This document shows positions 16,915-25,572 of a stretch of 56,126 nucleotides of DNA, in pieces. Each line of letters begins with the position of its first letter. Within the stretch, counting starts at the first letter, position 1. Made by a program: the position numbers and the translations under genes. Origin of the DNA: a candidate division Zixibacteria bacterium HGW-Zixibacteria-1 (lineage in GTDB: Bacteria; Zixibacteria; MSB-5A5; GN15; PGXB01); contig PGXB01000021.1 of NCBI GenBank assembly GCA_002838945.1, forward strand, positions 1 through 56,126, written 5' to 3'. Below the pieces are notes generated by a model. The model ran no database searches, had not been told where the DNA came from, and was given only the letters and a program-made list of their open reading frames with translations.

Positions 16915-19516
16915 CACCCAAAATCTCTTTCAATTTATTCAATATACGCAGGGCGTCTATCGGCGTTGTATTATTAAGATCTATCTTTTTCAATTCTTCC
17001 TCCACCGGTGACGGAGTTATATCGAAAAGTGATCTTTGATTGATGGTCTTATGAATTCCTTTTGCCAGTTGTGATTGCGAGAATTTGCCCGACTCGAGCA
17101 GCTTGAGAAGCTCCTTGGAACGGGTAATTGCCTTGCGTGGAATTCCCGCCAGACGGGCCACCTCGATACCATATGAATCATCACAACCGCCGGGAATGAT
17201 TTTATGCAAAAAGATAATCTGATCTTCCCATCGTTTGACCGCCACCTGGCAGTTGAATATCCGCTCATAAATGTCCGCCATGCCGGTCAACTCATGATAA
17301 TGCGTCGCGAAAATGGTCCGGGCCCTGATATTTTCATTGATATATTCCACCACCGACCAGGCGATCGACAACCCGTCAAAAGTCGACGTTCCCCGTCCGA
17401 CTTCATCAAGCAAAATCAGCGACCGTTCGGTGGCGTTGTGGAGAATATTCGATGATTCGATCATCTCCACCAGAAAAGTCGACTGCCCTCGGGCCAGATT
17501 ATCTATGGCACCAACCCGGGTAAAAACACGATCGACCAGCCCGATCACGGCCGACTCGGCGGGGACAAATGAACCGATCTGGGCCAGGATGACAATCAGG
17601 CCGTTCTGGCGCAGATAGGTCGATTTGCCCGACATATTCGGACCGGTCAAAACCATGATGCGGTCGTCATCGACCGCCAGATTCACATCATTGGCAATAA
17701 AGCTGCCGGGCGGCAAAAGATCCTCAATGACCGGATGACGCCCCTCAATTATTTCCAGCGCGCCGTCTTCCTTCAATTCGGGACAACAATACATCTTCTC
17801 CGCCGCCAGATTACTTAGCGAAGCCACCAGATCAATTTCGGAAAGGTAATCGGCCGCCATAAGAATATTTCCCATCCATTCGGCCACACGGTCGGTCAGT
17901 TCATTGTACAGTCTCTCTTCAAGACTGAATATTTTTTCCTCAGCGGCAAGAATCAATTCTTCTTTTTCCTTTAATTTCTGCGTAATGAACCGCTCGGCAT
18001 TGACCAGCGTCTGTTTGCGGATATAATCGGAAGGAACCTTATCCTGATGGGTTCGGGTGACTTCGATATAATAACCGAAAACCTTATTGAACCCGACCTT
18101 CAATGAGGTTATTCCGGTTCTTTCCCGTTCCGTTTTCTGGAGGGATGCAATATAATCCCGGGCGTCGCGGATTGAATCCTTCAGGCCGTCCAGTTCCTCC
18201 GAAAATCCGCGCCTTAAGATACTCCCCTTGTTGGCGGTCAGCGGCGGTTCATCAACCAGCGCCTCAACAATGAGCCTGATAAGATCATCCGAGGCCGGAT
18301 AAGTGGAAACAATATTGCTGAAAACCTCCGTCCTCAGTTCCTTCATTCTGGCCAGGATCTCGGTTCCGATAGACAACCCATCCTTTATGGAGGCCAATTG
18401 CCGCGGATTGATTTTCCTCATGCCCAGGCGTCCGGCCAGCCGCTCCAGATCGGGCAGCCTCTTCAGCATTAATGATAAATCCAGGGCCAGATCGCGGGCA
18501 TGATATAATTCCTTTACTCCCTGCTGGCGGTGCAAAATCGGCCCAAGCTTTTTGTACGGGCGCAGAATATTTTCCTTCAAGCGCCGGGCGCCGCCTGCCG
18601 TTGAAGTCCGGTTCACGGCATGAAAAAGCGAATCACGCTCACTGTTTTCGGACAGGTTTCTGACCAGCTCCAGGTTCCGGATGGTGTTGTAATCGAGCGT
18701 CATGTAATCATCCGACTGCGCCTCGGTAAGGCGTCTGATATGATCCAGCCGCGTTCGATTGTTTTCCCTGAGGTATCGGTATATGGCGCCGGCGGCGGTC
18801 AATCCCAGCTTTTTGTCGGCGACGCCGAACCCATCCAGCGTGCTGACGTCAAAAAACTCGCACAATTCTCGGACCGCCGTCTTGTACTCAAAATTCCACT
18901 CCTCATAACCGGTCAGCCGGACCGAACTGTCTTTCCTAAGTTTCGCTATTAAATCGTCCTCTTCACCAACCTGCGGGTAGATGACCTCCTGTGGCGACAA
19001 AACCCTTATTTTCTCAAAAATATTTTCATACCGGCCCTCTTCGAGCAGAAATCTTCCGCTCAAAAGATCGACATATGCCAGCCCGGCATCGCTCCCGTTC
19101 GGATACAGCGACAGCAGATAAAGATGATCGGTTTCATCGACCACTCCTTCTATTGTCGCCGTACCCGGCGTCAGGATTTCAACCACCTCGCGCTTGACCA
19201 CCCCCTTGGCCTGCCTGGGGTCTTCGGTCTGTTCGACAATAACAACCTTCTCCCCGGCCTCCAGGAGCCGGGCCAGGTATTTATCGGCACTGTGATGCGG
19301 GACCCCGGCCAGAGGAATTTTCTCACCGTTGATATGCCCGCGCGACGTCAGGGCGATATTGAGAATCGGGGCCGCTTTGACAGCATCGTCACCGAACATC
19401 TCATAGAAATCACCCATCCGGAAAAAGAGTATTTTATCCGGATATTGGGCCTTGATTTTATTGTACTGACGCATTAGCGGCGTGATGGAGCCGCCGGATG
19501 AAGATGATGATTTCAT
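16907..19516 (-). CDS. mutS: DNA mismatch repair protein MutS
   Basis: MutS binds mismatches and acts as an ATP-driven clamp. At 869 residues it is standard MutS1. The mismatch-reading residues F37 and E39 stand in GDFYEMFGDDA. Walker A GPNMSGKST is at 625-633 and Walker B D704-E705 in LILLDEVGRGTS. The C-terminal tail probably holds the beta-clamp/tetramer region. The ATG overlaps the TGA of the upstream SPOR/TPR gene (ATGA), and the stop overlaps mutL, so the three are translationally linked. Confidence 0.98.
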   Translation of the reverse strand: MKSSSSSGGSITPLMRQYNKIKAQYPDKILFFRMGDFYEMFGDDAVKAAPILNIALTSRGHINGEKIPLAGVPHHSADKYLARLLEAGEKVVIVEQTEDPRQAKGVVKREVVEILTPGTATIEGVVDETDHLYLLSLYPNGSDAGLAYVDLLSGRFLLEEGRYENIFEKIRVLSPQEVIYPQVGEEDDLIAKLRKDSSVRLTGYEEWNFEYKTAVRELCEFFDVSTLDGFGVADKKLGLTAAGAIYRYLRENNRTRLDHIRRLTEAQSDDYMTLDYNTIRNLELVRNLSENSERDSLFHAVNRTSTAGGARRLKENILRPYKKLGPILHRQQGVKELYHARDLALDLSLMLKRLPDLERLAGRLGMRKINPRQLASIKDGLSIGTEILARMKELRTEVFSNIVSTYPASDDLIRLIVEALVDEPPLTANKGSILRRGFSEELDGLKDSIRDARDYIASLQKTERERTGITSLKVGFNKVFGYYIEVTRTHQDKVPSDYIRKQTLVNAERFITQKLKEKEELILAAEEKIFSLEERLYNELTDRVAEWMGNILMAADYLSEIDLVASLSNLAAEKMYCCPELKEDGALEIIEGRHPVIEDLLPPGSFIANDVNLAVDDDRIMVLTGPNMSGKSTYLRQNGLIVILAQIGSFVPAESAVIGLVDRVFTRVGAIDNLARGQSTFLVEMIESSNILHNATERSLILLDEVGRGTSTFDGLSIAWSVVEYINENIRARTIFATHYHELTGMADIYERIFNCQVAVKRWEDQIIFLHKIIPGGCDDSYGIEVARLAGIPRKAITRSKELLKLLESGKFSQSQLAKGIHKTINQRSLFDITPSPVEEELKKIDLNNTTPIDALRILNKLKEILGDE

Positions 19517-20502
19517 CGCGCTACAACTTGAAAGGCTTCGTTTTCCGATATTTCAAGGCGGGATTTGAAGGACATGGCATCCTGCGAAGACCCGAAACGT
19601 CCCACGTAAACCACATAATATTTCTTTTCGGAGACAATTTTATCGCTTATCTCGACCTTTTCCCCGTACTGCTTCATGCGATCGGCAAGCTTTTTGGCAT
19701 TTTCTTTGAGAGAAAAAACACCGACCTGTACCGAATAAACGGTCCCGGTCATTTCCTCGGCCTGCCGGTCGCTGCCGACACTCTCGAAGTTGCCGAACCG
19801 ATCGATTAAATCATCGCGGCCGACGGCATGTGGAAAGCCCTCGCGCAAAATATTATAATAAAGAATGGCGTCATCGATTCTCTTCTGCTCGATGGAATAA
19901 GATGACAGCAGGTATAGAGCCGGGGCCGCGACATCATCGAATTCGACCTGTCTTAGTTTGCGGCATATATTCTGCGCCTCGACATAATTTTTCTTCCGGT
20001 AGGCCTGATAGGCCAGATCCAGTTTCCCTGCATAACCGAACTGCTTGCCCTCATTTTCATTAATCAGCCGGTTGAGAAGTTTTTTGGCCGACTCCTCCCG
20101 GTCCAGCCGGGCATAAGCGGCCGCCGCCAGACGCTGCATCTCCGAGCGGAACCGACCCGATTCCCAGCGCTGCAGGTATGCCTCGGCCGTCGAAGCCACT
20201 TTCGACAAATTTCCATCAGCCAGATAATACAGCGCCATCAGGTAAATATCATCCTCAAGAAAGCGAGGGGCGACTTCGGCCTTGAAGGCCGCCTCAAGAA
20301 ATTGAAATGATTTAATCCCGTCCTGCTCCAGAATAGCCTGATAATACAAGAGAGTCCCGTCGCGCCGTGAGGCGGTGGAAGCGGCGGCGACTTCCTGCCG
20401 CGCTTCATCAAGTCGGCCCTGTTTTATCAGATCGATTATTTCGGCGGACGATACATTGTAAAAAACAAGCCACAAAAATGATATCAGAATTAACGGGCGC
20501 AT
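19513..20502 (-). CDS. Exported TPR protein with C-terminal SPOR domain
   Basis: The 329-residue protein has a signal peptide (ILISFLWLVFYNVSSA). A helical TPR-like region (about 25-245) follows, then a SPOR domain at 253-329 (YSVQVGVFSLKENAKKLADR to EAFQVVAR), which binds denuded septal peptidoglycan. It probably acts in the periplasm at division sites. It starts one base after lapB and overlaps mutS as ATGA. Its fixed place between lapB and mutS suggests shared expression and not a shared function with mismatch repair. The TPR-SPOR arrangement recalls CpoB-like or FtsN-like envelope proteins, but no symbol is justified. Confidence 0.85.
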   Translation of the reverse strand: MRPLILISFLWLVFYNVSSAEIIDLIKQGRLDEARQEVAAASTASRRDGTLLYYQAILEQDGIKSFQFLEAAFKAEVAPRFLEDDIYLMALYYLADGNLSKVASTAEAYLQRWESGRFRSEMQRLAAAAYARLDREESAKKLLNRLINENEGKQFGYAGKLDLAYQAYRKKNYVEAQNICRKLRQVEFDDVAAPALYLLSSYSIEQKRIDDAILYYNILREGFPHAVGRDDLIDRFGNFESVGSDRQAEEMTGTVYSVQVGVFSLKENAKKLADRMKQYGEKVEISDKIVSEKKYYVVYVGRFGSSQDAMSFKSRLEISENEAFQVVAR

Positions 20503-20503
20503 T

Positions 20504-21643
20504 TTACATCACGAAACTATCGACTGCCTTGCATGAAGGACAGAGCCATTTTTTGGTTTTGACTTTATGTCCGCAGCGCGAACAATGATACTGATTTTCG
20601 ATGGCATCCCGCTGACCTTCCAGCTTGTGAAGCAATTCGCTCAGTTTTTTCTTCTCGCCGGTCACCAGATATACTTTGGCCAGTTCCAGCACGGGCAGGA
20701 AAGAATCCGGATGTTCATCGATAGCGATTCCCAGATGCTCGGCGGCTTCGCCGTATTCACCCTTTTTGAAAAAATAATCGGCCAGTGTCAGGCGGGCATC
20801 GATATTTTTTGGCGATGCTAACAGAATTTCATTGCAGACCGTCTCGATCTCTCCGAAATATCCCAGATCAAAAAGGACCTTTTTTAACCGGCCCAGGACA
20901 TGATGGGACTCATTGGGAATCGTCTTGGTCATGCGGCGCCAGATGGCCGCGGCATCATCAAGACGGTTTTCGGCAAGATATGAATCGCCGATATAGACAT
21001 AGGCGGGAGTACAGGTACTGTCCAGATTGATGGCCTCCTTGAAAAGCAGTCGGGATTTATGAAATTCCCGGTCATCGAACAGCTTGACGCCCTGCAAATA
21101 CTTATATATGGCCAGCCCCGTCTTTGATTTACTGCCATTGAGTCGGAGCAATATCTCCTTGACCTCATAGGCCCTCTCCCAGTCCTCAATCTGAGAATAC
21201 ACATCCAGAAGTTTTTCCGCGGCCCAGCGATTATGGCCGTCACCGGCCAGAAGCTCCCGGAGAGCGGAGCCCGCCGATTCGGTATCCTTAAGGCCGATAA
21301 AATCCTCGGCCATGGCCTGCAAAATCATCTTCTTATCATTACCCGAAAGACCATGCCTCAGGGTCAAATCCTTGTGAACCTGCAGCGCCTTATCAGCCTT
21401 GCCGTACTTGCGAAGGATGTTTCCGATCCTGATATAGGCATCGATATTCTCGCTGTCTTCGGCAATAACGTCACGAAACCGGCTGAAAGCCAGTTCTTCC
21501 TGACCGTTCAGCAGTGCCTGGAGACCCTCGATATACCGGGTCGGATCTTTTCCTTTTTTCTCCCTTTTGTAGCGATCGTAGTAAACGTAAATAAAAATCA
21601 GGGCGACTACCGCCAGCAAAAATATTATTATAATTGTGTCCAT
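20504..21643 (-). CDS. lapB: LapB/YciM-like TPR protein with zinc ribbon
   Basis: In E. coli LapB tunes LPS synthesis by guiding degradation of LpxC. This 379-residue protein has the same layout: one N-terminal membrane helix (IIIIFLLAVVALIFIYVYY), six to eight TPR units, and a C-terminal rubredoxin-like zinc ribbon (YHCSRCGHKV and WLCPSCKAVD, two CxxC pairs in the last 30 residues). It starts 3 bases after lapA. The pairing with lapA makes the assignment strong. Its exact partners in this lineage are unknown. Confidence 0.9.
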   Translation of the reverse strand: MDTIIIIFLLAVVALIFIYVYYDRYKREKKGKDPTRYIEGLQALLNGQEELAFSRFRDVIAEDSENIDAYIRIGNILRKYGKADKALQVHKDLTLRHGLSGNDKKMILQAMAEDFIGLKDTESAGSALRELLAGDGHNRWAAEKLLDVYSQIEDWERAYEVKEILLRLNGSKSKTGLAIYKYLQGVKLFDDREFHKSRLLFKEAINLDSTCTPAYVYIGDSYLAENRLDDAAAIWRRMTKTIPNESHHVLGRLKKVLFDLGYFGEIETVCNEILLASPKNIDARLTLADYFFKKGEYGEAAEHLGIAIDEHPDSFLPVLELAKVYLVTGEKKKLSELLHKLEGQRDAIENQYHCSRCGHKVKTKKWLCPSCKAVDSFVM

Positions 21644-21646
21644 ACT

Positions 21647-21982
21647 TTACTCCCGCAGGTCGGTCTTATTTTTCAGCAAATCCTTGGACTCCTCGATCGG
21701 CCTGTTGCGCAATGCCGTAACCTCTGTCTGCAATCCCTTGACAGCGCGGTTTGCCTCCCTGATCTGATTCGACTGCTTTAAATATACGGATATAAACAGC
21801 AGCCATGAAACCAGCGCGCCGATCACGAAAGCCCAGAAAACAATCGTAATTACCGGCACATCATAGCGCTGAGCCCAAATCAAATCAATATCAACGGACT
21901 GATCCGGCCCGCTGTTATAGAGGGCGAAGCCGACTATTACCGCAATTATTATCAGAACCAGGATTGACCTGAGTACCCACAT
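21647..21982 (-). CDS. lapA: LapA-domain membrane protein
   Basis: The 111-residue protein has two membrane helices (about 4-22 and 44-66) followed by a coiled-coil tail. That is the LapA (DUF1049) layout, which assembles with LapB in the inner membrane. It is the first gene of the lapA-lapB-SPOR-mutS-mutL-miaA operon. A clear ribosome site (AAGGAGGAAGT) precedes the ATG, and a near-consensus promoter lies 45-75 bases upstream. Confidence 0.88.
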   Translation of the reverse strand: MWVLRSILVLIIIAVIVGFALYNSGPDQSVDIDLIWAQRYDVPVITIVFWAFVIGALVSWLLFISVYLKQSNQIREANRAVKGLQTEVTALRNRPIEESKDLLKNKTDLRE

Positions 21983-22021
21983 ACTTCCTCCTTGGAAGAT
22001 TAAATAATGATTTATTTGTGG

Positions 22022-22050
22022 ATAATAATAAAGACAACTCTTTGAGTCAA
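22022..22050 (-). promoter_or_regulatory. Promoter of the lapA-lapB-mutS-mutL-miaA operon
   Basis: On the minus strand TTGACT (22045-22050), exactly 17 bases, then TATTAT (22022-22027), about 40 bp before lapA and immediately after the terminator of the upstream gene. Confidence 0.65.
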
Positions 22051-22051
22051 C

Positions 22052-22077
22052 AAAATATAGCCGGTTAAAATACCGGC
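22052..22077 (-). terminator. Terminator of the 22087-22734 gene
   Basis: GCCGGT / ACCGGC hairpin with a 6-base loop, then TATATTTT on the minus strand, 10 bases after the stop codon. Confidence 0.65.
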
Positions 22078-22086
22078 CAGATCTGC

Positions 22087-22734
22087 TTATTCTTTTTCCA
22101 CCTTCCCGTCGCCGAACTTCAAGCCGTTCAGCAGGGTCACGAAATCTTCATATTCGGTGCTGAAATATTTGTTTTCGCTGATCAAATGGAAGATATATAG
22201 ATTATTATCCTGTTTGGCGAAAAAGATCGCCCCGCCGTAATAATCGGTTATAACGTCGGGAATCTGCTTGGTATACTGCAACTCACCCGAAATTAAAACA
22301 CCCGGAACATCGCCGAACTGATATTTTGACTTACGTTTAGGCTTATAATCTCCATAAAGAATCTCGCAATTCTGCAGAATCTCTTTTTTCTGCTTCGACT
22401 TGAATTGGTCATTCAGCAGAGAATCCACGAACAACTGGGCCGACCAGCTGGTCGTGTCCACATAGACGGTTACTTTAGGTGTTTTGGTATAACCGGGGTC
22501 CTGGGTATAGACTATCGGGACATCGAATACTTTCTTCGTCAAAATAAGCCGGATCGGGCTTTTGTCCTTTTTAATCGAAATATTCCAGACGTCTTCGGAA
22601 ATAGGTAGTGAGAAATTGTAACTGTCGTCGATATAAACGCCATTTTCAAGACGGCCCGCCTTATCCTTCTTTTTTGCCAGGGCAATATTAAAGACCAGAC
22701 CGACTGCCAACAACGCAATAACTAACCTTTTCAT
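22087..22734 (-). CDS. Exported protein of unknown function
   Basis: The 215-residue protein has a signal peptide (MKRLVIALLAVGLVFNIALA), then a basic patch and a mixed alpha/beta domain starting NGVYIDDSYNFSLPIS. That opening recalls PsbP-like or DUF1795-like folds, in which a short surface sequence of the form YxxxxYxFSLPxP is common, but the match is too weak to name. GGAGG precedes the ATG. It stands alone between its own terminator and the next transcript. Confidence 0.75.
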   Translation of the reverse strand: MKRLVIALLAVGLVFNIALAKKKDKAGRLENGVYIDDSYNFSLPISEDVWNISIKKDKSPIRLILTKKVFDVPIVYTQDPGYTKTPKVTVYVDTTSWSAQLFVDSLLNDQFKSKQKKEILQNCEILYGDYKPKRKSKYQFGDVPGVLISGELQYTKQIPDVITDYYGGAIFFAKQDNNLYIFHLISENKYFSTEYEDFVTLLNGLKFGDGKVEKE

Positions 22735-22876
22735 ATTTCCTCCTGCCGTTCTTATTGAATATTTTCACTAACTATTTATATATTATACACTTCGTAGTCA
22801 ACAAAATATTCAAAAAATCCGGGCGAAATCCTGATGGCAACATTCCCGGCAAACCCGCCCAGTCCGTCCCAATTGC

Positions 22877-23962
22877 CTATTTTTTCTTATATTGCTGAAA
22901 TAATTGTCCCCATTCGGTCCGCGAGAACTTTCTTATAATTGACTTGCCGATAGTGGGATACCAGATCCAGTCGTGATAAATATTGCTGGCCGCTGGGGCC
23001 CAGAAAACAAGCGGAGAATGAAGAGCGATTTTTTCCAGAAACCTCAGCGCCCCCTTGCGGAGCATCTGATCGCCCCAGATTACAAAAGATTTCTTGGCTT
23101 TAAAGCCGAAGTCTATACCGGTTATATCAATACCGAGAATCTCGATTTCATTCACGTCGGCGGTGCCCAGGCCCCGTTCATGACACATCCTGAGATAGGG
23201 TATATTCAGGGGATCGAAACCCATAAGCCTGGCTGCTACGGCATCAATGGCCACCGAATCGGCTGAGGCCAGAATAATATTCTTTCCATGGGGAATCATC
23301 GTTCTCGGCCCGGCCCCGTCGCCTGCGACCGTCCCGTCCATCACGGCAAATATGGCCGGATGCAGTTCCTGCTGCATCATGACCAGGTCAACCAGAACCT
23401 CATGAATATACTTATGGGCATAATGGCGGACCTCTTTAAGGAGCCCCCCGAAAGCATTCTTGATCGCCCCGGTGGTGGTGGAATGACCATGCGTCTTCAC
23501 GGTCGGCAGATGAATTATCTGCCGCCCTTTATACATGCTGGGTATTTCGATACCTTCGGGAAAAATTTGTGGCAGTTTAAGAAGCGGCTGCTTGAATTGA
23601 TAAACCTCCCACTCAACTTCCGGCAAAGCGGTAAAGCCGAGTCCATATTTTTCAAGAACCGGCATCCAGAGATTATTCCGCGCTCCCTTATGCGGATTGG
23701 TAACCACCGTTTTATTTTCGATTGGAATAAGCTTATCACGCGGGAAGCCGTCTTCTATCAGTGTTTTGACGACCCCTTCAAGCTGCCAGGGCTGTGATGA
23801 GCAGGCCGGGAAATATTTGGTCCAGGAGAGATTTAGTTTTATTAAGGTCTCTTTATTGAAATCCAGAATAGACCGGTACTGAACCAGTTCCAGGAGACGG
23901 CGATAATCCAGCAGAATATTCCGGGAATCGGTTCTTAATACGGCTACTTGGCTTCGCGACAT
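22877..23962 (-). CDS. DUF362-domain protein
   Basis: The 361-residue protein fits the DUF362 family (SLNLS-type KLNLSW near the start, HLPTVKTHGHSTTTGAIKNAFGG in the middle, DGTVAGDGAGPR, SADSVAIDAVAARLMGF). Many members carry ferredoxin-like clusters; here no CxxCxxC motif is seen, so this is the cluster-free type. Function of the family is unclear. It begins exactly where the polysaccharide deacetylase ends (TAA directly followed by ATG), so the two are co-translated and it may belong to the polysaccharide block. Confidence 0.85.
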   Translation of the reverse strand: MSRSQVAVLRTDSRNILLDYRRLLELVQYRSILDFNKETLIKLNLSWTKYFPACSSQPWQLEGVVKTLIEDGFPRDKLIPIENKTVVTNPHKGARNNLWMPVLEKYGLGFTALPEVEWEVYQFKQPLLKLPQIFPEGIEIPSMYKGRQIIHLPTVKTHGHSTTTGAIKNAFGGLLKEVRHYAHKYIHEVLVDLVMMQQELHPAIFAVMDGTVAGDGAGPRTMIPHGKNIILASADSVAIDAVAARLMGFDPLNIPYLRMCHERGLGTADVNEIEILGIDITGIDFGFKAKKSFVIWGDQMLRKGALRFLEKIALHSPLVFWAPAASNIYHDWIWYPTIGKSIIRKFSRTEWGQLFQQYKKK

Positions 23963-24823
23963 TTATCTGCCAAATCCTATCGGTTTCTTTACAAGTCTTT
24001 TAATATAATCCTTAATCGTACAGAAATCAAATGCCTGAAGAAGCAGCTCCATTTTCTTTTCGATGGTCGGAATAGAACCATATTGCCGATACCGCTGCAG
24101 CGCCGTCAACCCCTCCAGACGCGGCTGATGGCTGTCTATTTCCCAGGGATGGATATATATGACAGCGGGATGATTGTCCCGATTCAGTTTCTTTATCATT
24201 TTTTTGGTGAACCAGAAGGGCGAATGTCTCAGGTACCCGCCGCCGCCGACGGGGAAATTATGCCCCAGGACATTGACGGTCGAAGCCGGCACTTCATAAA
24301 TACGCTGGCCGCTTTCCAGGATGATCTTGACTATCCGCTTGGGGCCGTCCGGTTCGCCGTATATGTCATGCTTTATCGGATACATCGAAGAATCATACAG
24401 GAATCCCATATCGGCCAGAACTTCATAGGCCCACGGCACCTTGGAATTAATCGACCAGCTCGGGGCCCGATAGCCCACGGGCGTCACGCCGCAGGCCTCC
24501 TCAATGGCCTTTATCGCCTTCAGTGTATCTTCCCGGAATTGTTCTTCGGTCAGATTATCCACCCGGCCATGCCGATAGCTGTGGCACGCGACTTCATGAC
24601 CCCTCGAGTTAACATTGTAGATCAGGCGGGGATGCTTTTCCGCGATCCAGCCGAGAACAAAAAAGGTGGCGCTGACCCCGTAATAATCAAAGAGCTCGAG
24701 CAGTCGATTGGTATTATCAACGACCCGATCCGACAGTTCATCCCACTCTTCGAATTTTATATTCGCCTTAAGATTTTCAACGACAAACCAATCTTCAAGA
24801 TCAACTGTCAGAATATTTTTCAT
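23963..24823 (-). CDS. Polysaccharide deacetylase, XrtA/exosortase-system type
   Basis: This NodB-fold, metal-dependent deacetylase of 286 residues opens with ILTVDLEDWF (catalytic and metal Asp pair). It then shows ATFFVLGWIAEKHP, GHEVACHSYRH (the His pair that binds metal), GYRAPSWSI and a C-terminal HPWEIDSHQPR. The DVEDWF-type opening and the HPWE end mark the family seen with exosortase/PEP-CTERM exopolysaccharide clusters (DUF3473). It probably deacetylates N-acetylated exopolysaccharide or its precursor. It lies 29 bp after the CpsD-like kinase gene. Confidence 0.93.
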   Translation of the reverse strand: MKNILTVDLEDWFVVENLKANIKFEEWDELSDRVVDNTNRLLELFDYYGVSATFFVLGWIAEKHPRLIYNVNSRGHEVACHSYRHGRVDNLTEEQFREDTLKAIKAIEEACGVTPVGYRAPSWSINSKVPWAYEVLADMGFLYDSSMYPIKHDIYGEPDGPKRIVKIILESGQRIYEVPASTVNVLGHNFPVGGGGYLRHSPFWFTKKMIKKLNRDNHPAVIYIHPWEIDSHQPRLEGLTALQRYRQYGSIPTIEKKMELLLQAFDFCTIKDYIKRLVKKPIGFGR

Positions 24824-24852
24824 GACTAAAGAGAACCTTTTATGATAAGCGG

Positions 24853-25569
24853 CTATTTCTTAGTGACGGGTCGGTAATGATAACCGTAATAGTCATAGTT
24901 ATAATGATACGGCAAGGTCTGATCCAGATTATTAATAACCACACCGGCCACCTTATTTTTTTGCGAGGCCAGCAGATCGCGGGCCCTGGCCACAATCTCT
25001 TTTTGTGTCGAGCCCGCCTTGATGACAAGGATAACGCCGTCAAGCTCCTCCAGCAGAAGCATCGGATCCATCACCGGCAGCAGCGGCGGCGAATCAACCA
25101 GTATCAATTCATAATAAAACTTCATTTCTTCTATGATACGATGAATCGACGGACCGTTGAACAATTCCGATGGGTTGGGCATAATTTTCCCCGCCGTCAA
25201 CAAATCGAGATTATCAATGGCCGTTTTTTTGATCACATTCCTGGACGCAATGCCCTTGGCCAGTATATCCGAAATACCGTTTTCCAGCGGCACGTCAAAA
25301 AGCTTATGAACCATCGGGCGGCGCAGATCAAAATCCACCAATAAGGTCTTACGATTTTTAAATCGCGCCGATGTCATCGCCAGGTAGGCTGAAATTATTG
25401 ATTTTCCCTCCGACAGCATGGCCGACGTGATTAAAACCGCTTTCTTGTTTCCGCCGGATTGTATCCCGTTTAAATTATACAGGACGCGTCGAAATTCGGT
25501 CGATTCCGCCGATTCGGGATCAAAATACTCGATAATGGACAGGTTCGTGCTTTTACTGGTCAAATTCAA
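24853..25569 (-). CDS. CpsD/CapB-type bacterial tyrosine kinase
   Basis: The 238-residue cytoplasmic BY-kinase probably controls polysaccharide chain length or export. It has an altered Walker A (TSAMLSEGKS, where SSxxPGEGKS is usual), Walker A' LLVDFDLRRP and Walker B LILVDSPP. The last 18 residues hold seven tyrosines (Y221, 223, 225, 227, 228, 230, 232), the autophosphorylation cluster. No Wzz/CapA-like membrane activator is fused or adjacent; it must lie elsewhere. It starts three bases after the TPR gene and precedes the deacetylase. Confidence 0.92.
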   Translation of the reverse strand: MNLTSKSTNLSIIEYFDPESAESTEFRRVLYNLNGIQSGGNKKAVLITSAMLSEGKSIISAYLAMTSARFKNRKTLLVDFDLRRPMVHKLFDVPLENGISDILAKGIASRNVIKKTAIDNLDLLTAGKIMPNPSELFNGPSIHRIIEEMKFYYELILVDSPPLLPVMDPMLLLEELDGVILVIKAGSTQKEIVARARDLLASQKNKVAGVVINNLDQTLPYHYNYDYYGYHYRPVTKK

Positions 25570-25572
25570 CTC

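Noticed and set aside
23948-24829. Plus-strand open frame of 293 codons opposite the deacetylase
   Set aside because: It mirrors the full length of a well-recognised deacetylase on the minus strand, has no recognisable motifs and no ribosome site; it is a codon-bias shadow.
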